Shown: positions 1 through 8,009 of the stretch, in pieces
Position numbering within the stretch: position 1 is the stretch's first letter
Layout: each line of letters opens with the position of its first letter
DNA from: Flavilitoribacter nigricans DSM 23189 = NBRC 102662
Lineage (GTDB): Bacteria > Bacteroidota > Bacteroidia > Chitinophagales > Saprospiraceae
Assembly: GCF_002646595.1 (NCBI RefSeq)
Contig: NZ_PDUD01000049.1
Coordinates: forward strand, 1-64,000
Direction of reading: 5' to 3'
DNA length: 64,000 nucleotides
Made by a program: the position numbers and the translations under genes
Notes under the pieces: model-generated
Told to the model about the DNA's origin: nothing
The model's input: only the letters and a program-made list of their open reading frames with translations
The model's database searches: none

Positions 1-2
1 AA

Positions 3-28
3 GTAGGCAGGAAACTAGTCCTGCCTAC
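3..28. other. Perfect 10-bp inverted repeat (hairpin) at window edge
   Basis: GTAGGCAGGA (3-12) pairs perfectly with TCCTGCCTAC (19-28) around a 6-base loop. There is no T-run on either side, so a Rho-independent terminator is not proven. It may end a gene lying left of the window. The remaining bases to 222 contain no convincing gene. Confidence 0.45.
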
Positions 29-222
29 ACGGGATGATTACTACTAGAGTAACCTCCTTTGGTAGCTTTAAACTAATATTTTTTTTTCAAAGAACTCTTG
101 GTTTTTTACACAGCACCTTGGCGGTGAAAATCTAGCCCCTTTTGGATAAAGGTCATTAACCATAAATGTTTCTTCATAAATCCCAAACTACTTCGCGTCA
201 TGTATAACTCGTATGGGACTTC

Positions 223-741
223 ATGAGTATGGATAATACCACGGAACTGCAGATCAGACCTTTACTTCCGGAGGACCTTCCGTTCTTCAGGGAGATGTTT
301 TATACCTCCCTTTTCGTGGCTCCGGCTGAAGCACCTTTTCCCCGATCCATTATCGACCAGCCACATCTGGCTCGATATTACCTGGATTGGGGCGGAAAAA
401 AGGACCTGGGCTGGGTGGCAGAAATGGACCATCGGCCCGTTGGAGCAGTCTGGAGCCGTTTTTTTCCCGCATCGGATGCCGGGTATGGTTTTGTAGAAGA
501 AGATGCACCGGAGATCGGTATTGCCCTGCTGCCAGCCTATCGGGGCCGGGGTATTGGAACGGCCTTACTCACGAAGCTGATGAGTGAATTGCAAAAATGG
601 GGCGTACCCGCCGTTTCCCTGAGTGTGGATAAAAGGAACCGGGCCATGCAACTGTATCGAAAACTCGGCTTTCGTACTGTTCGGGAAGACGGCAATGCGG
701 TGGTCATGTACAAGCCATTGCTCCGCAAACACAGTAAATGA
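223..741 (+). CDS. GNAT-family N-acetyltransferase
   Basis: Cytoplasmic acetyltransferase of the GCN5-related superfamily, moving acetyl from acetyl-CoA to an unidentified amine. The acetyl-CoA pyrophosphate-binding motif RGRGIG is at residues 107-112, preceded by the typical strand (IGIALLPAY) and followed by the alpha-3 helix. The C-terminal LYRKLGF segment is the usual GNAT end motif. At 172 aa it is a complete single-domain protein. An in-frame ATG two codons downstream (229) could also serve as start. It converges on the oxidoreductase gene across a strong hairpin. The substrate cannot be read from the sequence. Confidence 0.85.
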   Translation: MSMDNTTELQIRPLLPEDLPFFREMFYTSLFVAPAEAPFPRSIIDQPHLARYYLDWGGKKDLGWVAEMDHRPVGAVWSRFFPASDAGYGFVEEDAPEIGIALLPAYRGRGIGTALLTKLMSELQKWGVPAVSLSVDKRNRAMQLYRKLGFRTVREDGNAVVMYKPLLRKHSK

Positions 742-803
742 ATATTGCCGTACGGCGCAAATAGGACCGCCAGAGGAGCGAGCACTGATTAGCGATATAA
801 GGT

Positions 804-837
804 AAAGACCCGGATCGACTGATCCGGAGGGGTCTTT
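804..837. terminator. Bidirectional hairpin terminator
   Basis: AAAGACC-CGGATC (804-816) pairs with GATCCG and GGTCTTT (821-837), with a small bulge. The A/T ends give U-tracts in both directions. It lies between the convergent acetyltransferase and oxidoreductase genes. Confidence 0.75.
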
Positions 838-880
838 CTCACCATCAGGCATCCGACAACTCTGGCGGTTAGTTTGATGA

Positions 881-2008
881 TCAGGCCAAAGTGAAATCCG
901 GTAATTTGATGATCTCACCGCCCTTCAGGGCCGATTCGTGCGCCAGAATACCCACACAGGTAATATTGGCGGACTGCACAGCATTCGGATAAGGAGAACG
1001 TCCCGTCACCAGGGCATCCAGAAATTCGTGCACCAGATGCGGGTGTGAGCCTCCGTGACCGGCTCCCTGCGTAAAGGAGAGGTGCTGATTGTCATCCGAA
1101 TCGTAAACCCCACCGGTCGTGAACGGCTGGATCTCTTCCGGCAACAGGTGCGCGTAATCCGGGCACTCTACCCGCTGGGGAATATCGGGTTCCGGACGTT
1201 TGGCGGTATGCACCACCAGCGGATTGCCTTCCACCAACGGCCATTCCACCGCTTTTTTGGAACCGTACACTTCAAAGCTTTCCCGGTACTGGCGGGCCAC
1301 ATCGAAGAGTGAACGGTAGATGTGTGCACTTAGATCTGAATCCTTGAATTTAATGTGGGTCGTTTCTACGGCGAACGGGGAATTGTAGTGATGGTGCAGC
1401 TCTTCGCGGATGGTTCCCGAACCGAAGCAGGAAACATATTCGGCTTCCGCCCGCGTCAGACCCAGTACGGGGCCCACACAGTGCGTGGCGTAGTGCATGG
1501 GCGGCAGTCCCGGCCAGTAATTGGGCCAACCGTCCATATCCTGCTGGTGACTGGCTTTCAGGAACTGGACCTTACCCAGTTCACCGGATTCGTACAGCTC
1601 TTTCATGAACAGGAACTCCCGGGCGTACACCACGGTCTCCATCATCATGTAGGTCAGGCCGGTCTCCTGGGTCAGCTTCACGATCTCTTCGCATTCCTCT
1701 ACGGAAGTGGCCATCGGAACGGTACAGGCGACGTGTTTGCCGGCCTTCAGCGCCTTGATGGATTGTTCTCCGTGATTGGGAATGGGAGTGTTGATGTGTA
1801 CCGCATCCACATTCGGATCTTTCAGTAATTCATCGTAGGAAGTATATCTTTTTTCAATCCCATATTGATCACCGACCTCATTCAGGGCCGAAGTGGTGCG
1901 CTGGCAGATCGCGTACATATTGGCATTCGGATGTCGCTGGTAAATGGGAATGAATTCCGCACCAAAACCGAGTCCGATAATCGCTATGTTAAATTTCTTT
2001 TCACTCAT
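881..2008 (-). CDS. Gfo/Idh/MocA-family oxidoreductase
   Basis: NAD(P)-dependent sugar/inositol dehydrogenase-like enzyme, 375 aa. The N-terminal Rossmann fold shows a glycine-rich GLGFGAEF loop (about residues 12-19), followed by the family C-terminal alpha/beta domain. The signature GKHV...EKP of the family reads TVP at residues 96-98, so the conserved Glu-Lys pair is missing although the surrounding helix is intact. This variant may mark a subfamily with altered chemistry. It is the distal gene of a leftward cluster with a sugar isomerase-like protein and a ThuA/dehydrogenase lipoprotein. That set suggests catabolism of an oxidised (keto) sugar or glycoside; substrate unknown. Confidence 0.85.
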   Translation of the reverse strand: MSEKKFNIAIIGLGFGAEFIPIYQRHPNANMYAICQRTTSALNEVGDQYGIEKRYTSYDELLKDPNVDAVHINTPIPNHGEQSIKALKAGKHVACTVPMATSVEECEEIVKLTQETGLTYMMMETVVYAREFLFMKELYESGELGKVQFLKASHQQDMDGWPNYWPGLPPMHYATHCVGPVLGLTRAEAEYVSCFGSGTIREELHHHYNSPFAVETTHIKFKDSDLSAHIYRSLFDVARQYRESFEVYGSKKAVEWPLVEGNPLVVHTAKRPEPDIPQRVECPDYAHLLPEEIQPFTTGGVYDSDDNQHLSFTQGAGHGGSHPHLVHEFLDALVTGRSPYPNAVQSANITCVGILAHESALKGGEIIKLPDFTLA

Positions 2009-2122
2009 AGGTAGGTTATTGGTTTTTATGTGATAAAGGAAACCGCAAAAACGAGCCGGAAGCGTGTTGTTCCCCCGGTGGGAAAAGGCCGGCTCCGGGC
2101 GTTTCGCTTTACCCGGTCAATT

Positions 2123-2980
2123 TTAGTTAAAAAGTTGTTTTAAAAATTGGAGGCCATCCGAAGCAAAATCGTCCTGATTGTCCGCCAGGTTTTTCCAGAT
2201 GCAGACGGCACCCGCCAACTCCTTGATCTCCGGCGTAAAACTTTCAATGGAAATAGTACCCCGGTAGTTGATCTTTTCGAGCCCGCTTTTGAGCGCTCCC
2301 CAGGGCGTAAGCCCCGTACCGGGTGTGCCCCGGTAGTTTTCGGATACCTGTACATGGATCAGTTTATCACCGGCGGTCAGGAAGGCCTGCTCGATATCCC
2401 GCTCTTCGATTGTCATATGGAAACTGTCCAGCAGGATCTTGGCGGCCGGATGGTTGATGTCCCGCACCAGCCGGGCTACATCCTCGGCAGTATTGACCAT
2501 ATCCGATTCAAAACGGTTAAGCGGCTCCAGGGCAACGGAAAGTTCCCGGGAAGCGGCAATTTCACAGACTTTGTAAAGGTTGTTCACGGCGAGGTCCCAC
2601 TCTTGCTTGCGTTGTTCGGGAGATACCATGCGGGCTTTTCCCACAGCCGAATACATTGGGCCGGCGAGAAACTTTGCCCCCAGTTCGTTACACAGTTCAA
2701 AGCACTCCTGGATATAGTCAAAGCACTGTTGGTGTACACCGGGATCTTCATTCGTCAGATCGCGGCTCGGGCCGAACGCCCCGCAGACAATTCCACGGAG
2801 GCCGTGGTCCGCCAGCGCCTGTTTGATCAATTTGTTGTCAATAAGTCCCGGATCTTCCACCGGGATCTCTACCGCATCGTAACCCATACTTTTGATCTTC
2901 GGAAACAACCCAATGGTGTCATTGGTAAAAGGAGAAGTCCAAAGCCAGGTGCTTACGGCAAAAGAAAGCGAATCGTTCAT
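2123..2980 (-). CDS. Sugar phosphate isomerase/epimerase-like TIM barrel (AP-endonuclease 2 superfamily)
   Basis: 285 aa, of the xylose-isomerase-like TIM-barrel group that includes D-tagatose/D-psicose 3-epimerases and inosose dehydratases. Metal and catalytic ligands are recognisable in order: Glu in ALEPLNRFE, Asp in LLDSFH with the nearby His, His in IHVQVSE, and Glu in SIESF near the end. Cytoplasmic, no signal peptide. It sits between the oxidoreductase (114-bp gap, containing a GAGCCGG/CCGGCTC hairpin) and the ThuA lipoprotein (183-bp gap filled with GGTGTCAGG repeats). Same-strand order and matching chemistry support a common sugar pathway, but the gaps mean co-transcription is unproven. 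Confidence 0.85.
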   Translation of the reverse strand: MNDSLSFAVSTWLWTSPFTNDTIGLFPKIKSMGYDAVEIPVEDPGLIDNKLIKQALADHGLRGIVCGAFGPSRDLTNEDPGVHQQCFDYIQECFELCNELGAKFLAGPMYSAVGKARMVSPEQRKQEWDLAVNNLYKVCEIAASRELSVALEPLNRFESDMVNTAEDVARLVRDINHPAAKILLDSFHMTIEERDIEQAFLTAGDKLIHVQVSENYRGTPGTGLTPWGALKSGLEKINYRGTISIESFTPEIKELAGAVCIWKNLADNQDDFASDGLQFLKQLFN

Positions 2981-3012
2981 TGTTTTATTTTAGATTTTGG
3001 GTATGAGGGGGC

Positions 3013-3152
3013 AGGTGTCAGGGGCGAGGTGTCAGGTGTGGGAGGTGTCAGGTGTGAGGAGAGAGGGGCGAGGTGTCAGGGGTGTAGCTTATTCTGACTC
3101 CTGCCCCCTGACACCTGACACCTGACTCCTGACCCCTCACTCCTGACACCTC
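3013..3152. repeat. Iterated GGTGTCAGG / CCTGACACC intergenic repeat
   Basis: Four plus-strand copies of GGTGTCAGG lie in the left half and about three copies of its complement, with degenerate variants, in the right half. The transcript could therefore fold on itself. The same 9-mer recurs at 57965-58028. It fills the gap between the dehydrogenase and isomerase genes. No reading frame of note. Confidence 0.8.
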
Positions 3153-3163
3153 CTCACTCCCCA

Positions 3164-6100
3164 TCAAATAGCATCACCCGCCACCACTTTCATCACGCCG
3201 TTCATAATCCGCCAGTGGCCGGGGAACGTACAGACAAAAGGATAGTCCCCGGGTTTATCGGGAGCTTTGAAGGTAAGGGTTACCGTTTCGTTCGGGTTGA
3301 CCAAACGGGTATTGTGCAGGACCTGCGGGATCTGCGGGACATAATTCTGTTCCGAACCTTTAGGGTCTGCCGCCAGTTTGTCCGCCGCTGCACCGATAAC
3401 TTCCAGCGTACCCGCCTGACCGATGATGAGGTTGTGCTGCATAAAGTCGTCGTTCTTGAACACGATCTCGATCATTTCGCCGGCTTTGACGGTAATTTCT
3501 TTGGTGTCGTACTTCATTTCGTTTTTGATCACGCCGAGTTCGATCTTACGGGCGTCACCGGTCATGGTAGCCGCAACGGCATCCGGATCGAAGTTGTCCC
3601 AGTAAGATTTAACCAGGACTTCCGCCAGACTGGACTCTCCGAACAGGTTCCGGCCGGAGGTGCGGGTGATCTTGGTAACTTTGTATTTCCAGGTTTCCGG
3701 AAGTGCTTTCTTTTCGTCGCCGGACTGATAGACAAAATTTTCCTTATCGGCGCGGAAACCGCCACCGCCGCGTTCATCTTCCAGGCGGATGGCAATGGTA
3801 TTAGCGCCGGCCTGGAGCAGGCTGGAGGATACCTTATATTCCCTTTCCTTGCGCCAGTCACCTTCCGTAGCGCCCACCCGGGTACCGTTCACCCAGGTCT
3901 CATCGGAATCATCAATTGCTCCCAGCAGCAGAGTGATACCGCGGCCCGCTTCTTCGGCCGTAAGTTCCAGTTTGGTCCGGAACCACACTTCACCGTCGAT
4001 CTCTACGCCGGCCTGCTCGATGAACTGCGGCAATTTCATTTCTTTCCAGGAGGAATCGTCCAGATCAGTCACTTCCAGGTTGGCCGGTTCGTCGTCATTT
4101 TCACCGTAATTCGGATGGTCTTCCAAAAAGGCGGAAATGAATCCGGCCTGGTGTTTGCCGGCAGCCACGTAAACCGCTTGCGAGAGATAGGGATCTTTGG
4201 CGACCGCATCCCGCTGGCTGACCTTATACAGTGATTTCCCTACGGATCCGTTAGCATCCTGCTTGCTCAGGGCCAGCATAATGGCGGATTGCACACCGGG
4301 ATCACTTTCATTAGCCAGTTCGGCATCCAGTTGATCCATTTTCAGGAGATCGTTTTTATCCAGGATCTGGATCGCAGCCCGGCGCACGGCCGGATCGCTG
4401 TTTTGCAGCGCGGCGACTACCGCTTCTTTAACGTTATCCCGATCGATGATCTCCAGACCGTCGAGGATCCACAGGGCGTGCAGCCCCGATTTGTTCTTAT
4501 TGGATTTGATGATCGAAAGCAGTTCCGGTACAACATCTTCTTTGCCTCTTTCCACCAGCAGGCGCTGGGCCGTCATGCGCCAGAACTGATTGTCAGATTG
4601 AAGAGCCGTGAGCAGTTCATCCCCGCTGTTCTTATCTACAGACTCGATTTCTCCCGCAGGATTGCCTTTATAGACCACCCGCCAGATCCGGCCGTGGGAT
4701 TTGTCGCGCAGCGGATTGACGTGGGCATTACCGTCGCCGTTCTCTCCTTCAAAGCCACCGCGTTCCGGGGTAGGAGTGGGGTTGTGCTGAACGATGAAAT
4801 TGTACCAGTCGGCTACCCAGACCTGTCCGTCGGGACCCACCTTGGCTTCCACCGGAGAGGACCATTCGTCGGCGCTGGCGAACAGGTTCCAGCCGTCTTT
4901 TTCTGCAAAACCGGCACCGTCTCTTTCGATCACCGCGGAATGTACGAGGCCACCGGTAGGCTCACAGACAAAAGCGATCTTATTCCAGAATTTTTCCGGA
5001 TAATTGCGAGCCGTATAAAAATGATGCCCGGCCGCTGCAGTGAACCCGCCGAAAACGTCTACCTGGCGGTAGTTCATCGTAATCGGGTGCATGGCGTAGT
5101 GTCCGTCAATCTTCATACTGCCGCCGGCCGGTATACCTTTCACCTCATCCAGATAGCTGTCCGCTACGTTGAGGTAAACGCTGTGGGTATTGTTGGCCGT
5201 GGAGGCGAATACATCGTTATCTTCCGTAAAACCAAGTCCCCAGGTATTGTTACTGGTATTGGTCAGTTTTTCCATATCGTCAAAATCCCGGGAAATGCGG
5301 TAGATACTCTGGCGGAATTGGAAAGTCTTGTCACCGACCGTGCCTTCGTAACCGGAGTACCCGACAACCCCCCAGATCTTATTATCGAAACCGTACAACA
5401 GATTGGACGGCCCGGCGTGTGTATCAAAGGTGCCCCAGCCTTCCATTACGATCTCGCGGGTATCGGCTTTATCGTCCCCGTTATCATCCTTGAGGAAGAT
5501 GAAGTAGGGCGCCTGGGCAACGAGTACGCCACCGTTGACGAACACGAGGCTGGTCGCTATATTCAGCTGATCGGCAAAAATGGTGAATTTATCCGCCTTG
5601 CCGTCTCCGTCGGTATCTTCACAGATCTTGATCCGGTCGTCACCCACCGTGCGATCTTCCCGCACCGTGTTCGGATAATCTACCGTTTCGATCACCCACA
5701 GCCGGCCTTTTTCATCCCAGGTCATGGAAATGGGATTGATCACATCCGGTTCAGCGGCGAAGAGTTCCAGACTGAACCCGGGAGGTACCTGGGTCAGTTT
5801 CGCGGAAGCTTCCGGTGATAGCGGTGCCTGAAGTTGGGGGGCGGGATCCCGTTTTTCGTAATTCGGGATCGGACCCGCTCCGGCCTGGTATTCCAGCGTC
5901 GGCATATCTTGATGGTAGGTTTCCCAGAGACCTTTGACCCGGTCGCCGACGGCCCAGAGAATACCCTCTTTAACCAGCTTCTGGAAACCGGGATTGTTCC
6001 AGGTCCGTTCGTCGTGTCCGTAGGCGGTGTAGAATACCCGGCCGTCACCGTGTGTACGCGTCCAGGTCCACGGCTCGCTTTCGCCGTTTTCCTCGCGCAC

Positions 6101-6652
6101 CATCAGCAACTCGCGGTCATCGTTGTGCTTGTCGTGTACGTAGGTTTCATCCCAGGTGGAGAAGGTGTCCAGTTCCATCGTGATCGGATGCTCGGCATTG
6201 ACGATCGTGGTGGTGAACACACCCGTGCCGTGTTCTTTAAACTGAGCGCCGACCAGTTCCACGAATTCTTCCGAATTGCGGAAGCAGTAACTGGCACAGT
6301 GCAGGGGAATGAATCCCTTGCCGCTCTCTATGAAGTTGAACAGGCCTTCTTCCTGTTCCGGACTGATCTCGTCGTGATTGGCGTAGAGGATGATCCCGTC
6401 GTATTTGGCGAGTTCCTCTTCATCCGCCAGTACGTCCGTATCATCGGTGTAGTTGATGTTGATGGCGTCTTTGGCCAGGGCAGACGCCAGAATGGGCGCA
6501 TAGGCCGCACTGTTGTGATGCTGCTGATCGTGCCCCAGAAACAATATCTCTATCTTTCGGGGAGCAGTATCGTCCGAAACGGTCGTTTTGCTCTGACATC
6601 CAACCAGTAAGATCAGAATGAATAGAATTATTGGAAGGGAGGTTTGTTGCAT
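3164..6652 (-). CDS. ThuA domain / PVC-type membrane-bound dehydrogenase / cupredoxin lipoprotein
   Basis: 1162-aa exported lipoprotein; the lipobox LLVGC puts the acylated Cys at 19. In order: a ThuA-like (trehalose-utilisation) domain at about 30-245; a beta-propeller of the 'putative membrane-bound dehydrogenase' family at about 280-660; HEAT-like repeats at about 690-830; a GH2-type sugar-binding jelly roll at about 880-990; and an azurin/auracyanin-like type-1 copper domain at about 1050-1160. The copper ligands are His1073, Cys1141, His1146 and Met1150 (C-x4-H-x3-M). No CxxCH haem motif occurs anywhere, though related proteins often end in one. Inferred role: periplasmic or surface oxidation of a sugar with electrons passed to the copper centre. 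First gene of the leftward cluster and probably controlled by the divergent AraC protein. Confidence 0.85.
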   Translation of the reverse strand: MQQTSLPIILFILILLVGCQSKTTVSDDTAPRKIEILFLGHDQQHHNSAAYAPILASALAKDAININYTDDTDVLADEEELAKYDGIILYANHDEISPEQEEGLFNFIESGKGFIPLHCASYCFRNSEEFVELVGAQFKEHGTGVFTTTIVNAEHPITMELDTFSTWDETYVHDKHNDDRELLMVREENGESEPWTWTRTHGDGRVFYTAYGHDERTWNNPGFQKLVKEGILWAVGDRVKGLWETYHQDMPTLEYQAGAGPIPNYEKRDPAPQLQAPLSPEASAKLTQVPPGFSLELFAAEPDVINPISMTWDEKGRLWVIETVDYPNTVREDRTVGDDRIKICEDTDGDGKADKFTIFADQLNIATSLVFVNGGVLVAQAPYFIFLKDDNGDDKADTREIVMEGWGTFDTHAGPSNLLYGFDNKIWGVVGYSGYEGTVGDKTFQFRQSIYRISRDFDDMEKLTNTSNNTWGLGFTEDNDVFASTANNTHSVYLNVADSYLDEVKGIPAGGSMKIDGHYAMHPITMNYRQVDVFGGFTAAAGHHFYTARNYPEKFWNKIAFVCEPTGGLVHSAVIERDGAGFAEKDGWNLFASADEWSSPVEAKVGPDGQVWVADWYNFIVQHNPTPTPERGGFEGENGDGNAHVNPLRDKSHGRIWRVVYKGNPAGEIESVDKNSGDELLTALQSDNQFWRMTAQRLLVERGKEDVVPELLSIIKSNKNKSGLHALWILDGLEIIDRDNVKEAVVAALQNSDPAVRRAAIQILDKNDLLKMDQLDAELANESDPGVQSAIMLALSKQDANGSVGKSLYKVSQRDAVAKDPYLSQAVYVAAGKHQAGFISAFLEDHPNYGENDDEPANLEVTDLDDSSWKEMKLPQFIEQAGVEIDGEVWFRTKLELTAEEAGRGITLLLGAIDDSDETWVNGTRVGATEGDWRKEREYKVSSSLLQAGANTIAIRLEDERGGGGFRADKENFVYQSGDEKKALPETWKYKVTKITRTSGRNLFGESSLAEVLVKSYWDNFDPDAVAATMTGDARKIELGVIKNEMKYDTKEITVKAGEMIEIVFKNDDFMQHNLIIGQAGTLEVIGAAADKLAADPKGSEQNYVPQIPQVLHNTRLVNPNETVTLTFKAPDKPGDYPFVCTFPGHWRIMNGVMKVVAGDAI

Positions 6653-6675
6653 GGTTTTTTGTTTTGTACTAACAG

Positions 6676-6683
6676 CAAAGTTC
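6676..6683 (-). promoter_or_regulatory. Probable -7 element of the ThuA/dehydrogenase cluster
   Basis: Minus-strand GAACTTTG is one mismatch from the Bacteroidota -7 consensus TAnnTTTG. Its predicted start near 6669 leaves a short leader before the ATG at 6652. The direct repeat at 6703-6737 lies just upstream, as expected for an activator site. Confidence 0.4.
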
Positions 6684-6702
6684 AGAATTATATTTTTAAT
6701 CT

Positions 6703-6737
6703 ACTGACTGAATTTTACCTATCACTGACTGTATTTT
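6703..6737. promoter_or_regulatory. Candidate AraC-type operator: two direct repeats with 21-bp period
   Basis: ACTGACTGaATTTT at 6703-6716 and ACTGACTGtATTTT at 6724-6737 match at 13 of 14 positions and are exactly 21 bp (two helical turns) apart. Tandem sites with this phasing are typical of AraC/XylS regulators, and an AraC-type gene starts at 7124 in the divergent direction. The site lies upstream of the predicted promoter of the ThuA cluster. Confidence 0.55.
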
Positions 6738-6771
6738 GTCATTTATTTCTATTTTTACAGGGATATGATGG

Positions 6772-6779
6772 TAAATTTG
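6772..6779 (+). promoter_or_regulatory. Consensus TAnnTTTG (-7) element facing the araC-like gene
   Basis: TAAATTTG fits the Bacteroidota -7 consensus exactly; no clear -33 element was seen. If it is the regulator's promoter, the MITE at 6838-7019 has inserted into the 5' untranslated region and lengthened it to about 340 nt. Confidence 0.35.
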
Positions 6780-6825
6780 TGGTTAGTGAAATACACCTTC
6801 TTCCTGAGGTAAAAACCTGAATGCC

Positions 6826-7031
6826 CGGCAATCAGGGTAGGGCTGTTCAGTTCCCAAATTATTGATTATAAAAAATGGCAATAGCAATTTCAATAAGTCA
6901 AAATCTGGCGAAAAGGTCAAAATCGGAGCAGAAAGCTGCCTTTTGCTTGCTATTGCTATTGTGCTTGACATTGTAATTGAAAAATTCGCATTGCGTTTTT
7001 ATAGAACTGAACAGCCCTGCGGCAATCAGGG
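6826..7031. mobile_element. MITE-like foldback element with 15-bp terminal inverted repeats and 12-bp direct repeats
   Basis: Perfect terminal inverted repeats AGGGCTGTTCAGTTC (6839-6853) and its complement (7004-7018) are bounded, one base further out, by identical 12-bp direct repeats CGGCAATCAGGG (6826-6837 and 7020-7031), read as a target-site duplication. Inner inverted repeats CAATAGCAAT (6879-6888) and ATTGCTATTG (6952-6961) extend the foldback. The interior is AT-rich and has no transposase. A duplication this long suggests mobilisation by an IS4/IS231-like transposase, which is inference. It lies between the divergent ThuA and AraC genes. Confidence 0.75.
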
Positions 7032-7123
7032 GGTAAACACCGGAAGAGATTGCTTTTCCAATCGGACCCGCTGCGGAGGACACGCGCCATCATTTCGGCG
7101 GTATTTTAGCGAACGAACAGTTT

Positions 7124-7993
7124 ATGAAAACAGCACTACAGAAATCCCCCATTCCCGCAACCCAGGCATTCATCGCCCGTCGGCTGGATGATCCCTATTT
7201 TGATCCCAACTGGCATTTTCATCCGGAGTACCAGTTGTTCGTCGTGCTCGAAGGGACGGGAACCCGTTTTGTGGGGGACAGTATTGAACGATTCCGGCCG
7301 GGAGATCTGGTCTTTACCGGTCCCAACCTGCCGCACCTCTGGCGGAGTGATCAGGAGTATTTCGTCGGCAACAGCAATCTCCGGGCGCGCGGGGTCGTCA
7401 TTTATTTTCACGATAATTTTTTGGGTAGCGCGCTGCTGGAAAAAAACGAAGCTTTCAGTCTCCGGCAATTAATGACCAAAGCGACCAAAGGGCTGAAGAT
7501 CCTCGGAGAAACCTCCCGGCGGATCCGGCAGATGATGAACGGCATACTGGGATTACAGGATTTTGAATCGGTGATCAAGTTAATGGAGATCCTGCATTTG
7601 CTTTCCCAGTCTACGGAATATGATCTGCTGTCCAGCGACGGATACAGCAACACCCTGAAGCGCTCGGATACCGACCGGATGAATCGCGTACACGATCACA
7701 TCATGGCGCATTTTCAGCAGCGGATCAAACTCGAAGAAGTGGCGGCGCTGGCCTATATGACCCCGTCTTCATTCAGTCGCTATTTCAAATCGCATACCAA
7801 CAAGACCTTTTCCCAGTTTCTCAGTGAGATCCGGATCGGGCACGCCAGCAAGCTGTTGATCGAAAAGGAGATGAGCGTTGCCGAGGCCTGCTTTAAAAGC
7901 GGGTTTTACACGCTGTCCAATTTCAACCGGCAATTTAAGTCTATTCACGGCCTGAGCCCTACCGAATATAAACAGGCTTATTTACAACTATAA
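7124..7993 (+). CDS. AraC-family transcriptional regulator
   Basis: 289 aa. An N-terminal cupin-like sensor domain (about 20-110; HFHPEYQL and GDLVFTGPNLPH motifs) would bind a small ligand, probably a sugar or pathway intermediate. The C-terminal double helix-turn-helix of AraC/XylS type is at about 187-289, with the family signature running through KSGFYTLSNFNRQFK and GLSPTEY. It diverges from the ThuA/dehydrogenase cluster, and the 471-bp gap carries a 21-bp-period direct repeat that fits its expected operator, so it is the likely regulator of that cluster. trmN6 begins 16 bp downstream and may be co-transcribed. Confidence 0.9.
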   Translation: MKTALQKSPIPATQAFIARRLDDPYFDPNWHFHPEYQLFVVLEGTGTRFVGDSIERFRPGDLVFTGPNLPHLWRSDQEYFVGNSNLRARGVVIYFHDNFLGSALLEKNEAFSLRQLMTKATKGLKILGETSRRIRQMMNGILGLQDFESVIKLMEILHLLSQSTEYDLLSSDGYSNTLKRSDTDRMNRVHDHIMAHFQQRIKLEEVAALAYMTPSSFSRYFKSHTNKTFSQFLSEIRIGHASKLLIEKEMSVAEACFKSGFYTLSNFNRQFKSIHGLSPTEYKQAYLQL

Positions 7994-8009
7994 TCCTTAG
8001 TTTTGCGGC

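Noticed and set aside
3013-3152. Possible CRISPR array
   Set aside because: The 9-bp motifs are too short, irregularly spaced and lie on both strands.
4289-5818. 509-codon plus-strand open frame
   Set aside because: Antisense shadow of the ThuA/dehydrogenase gene.
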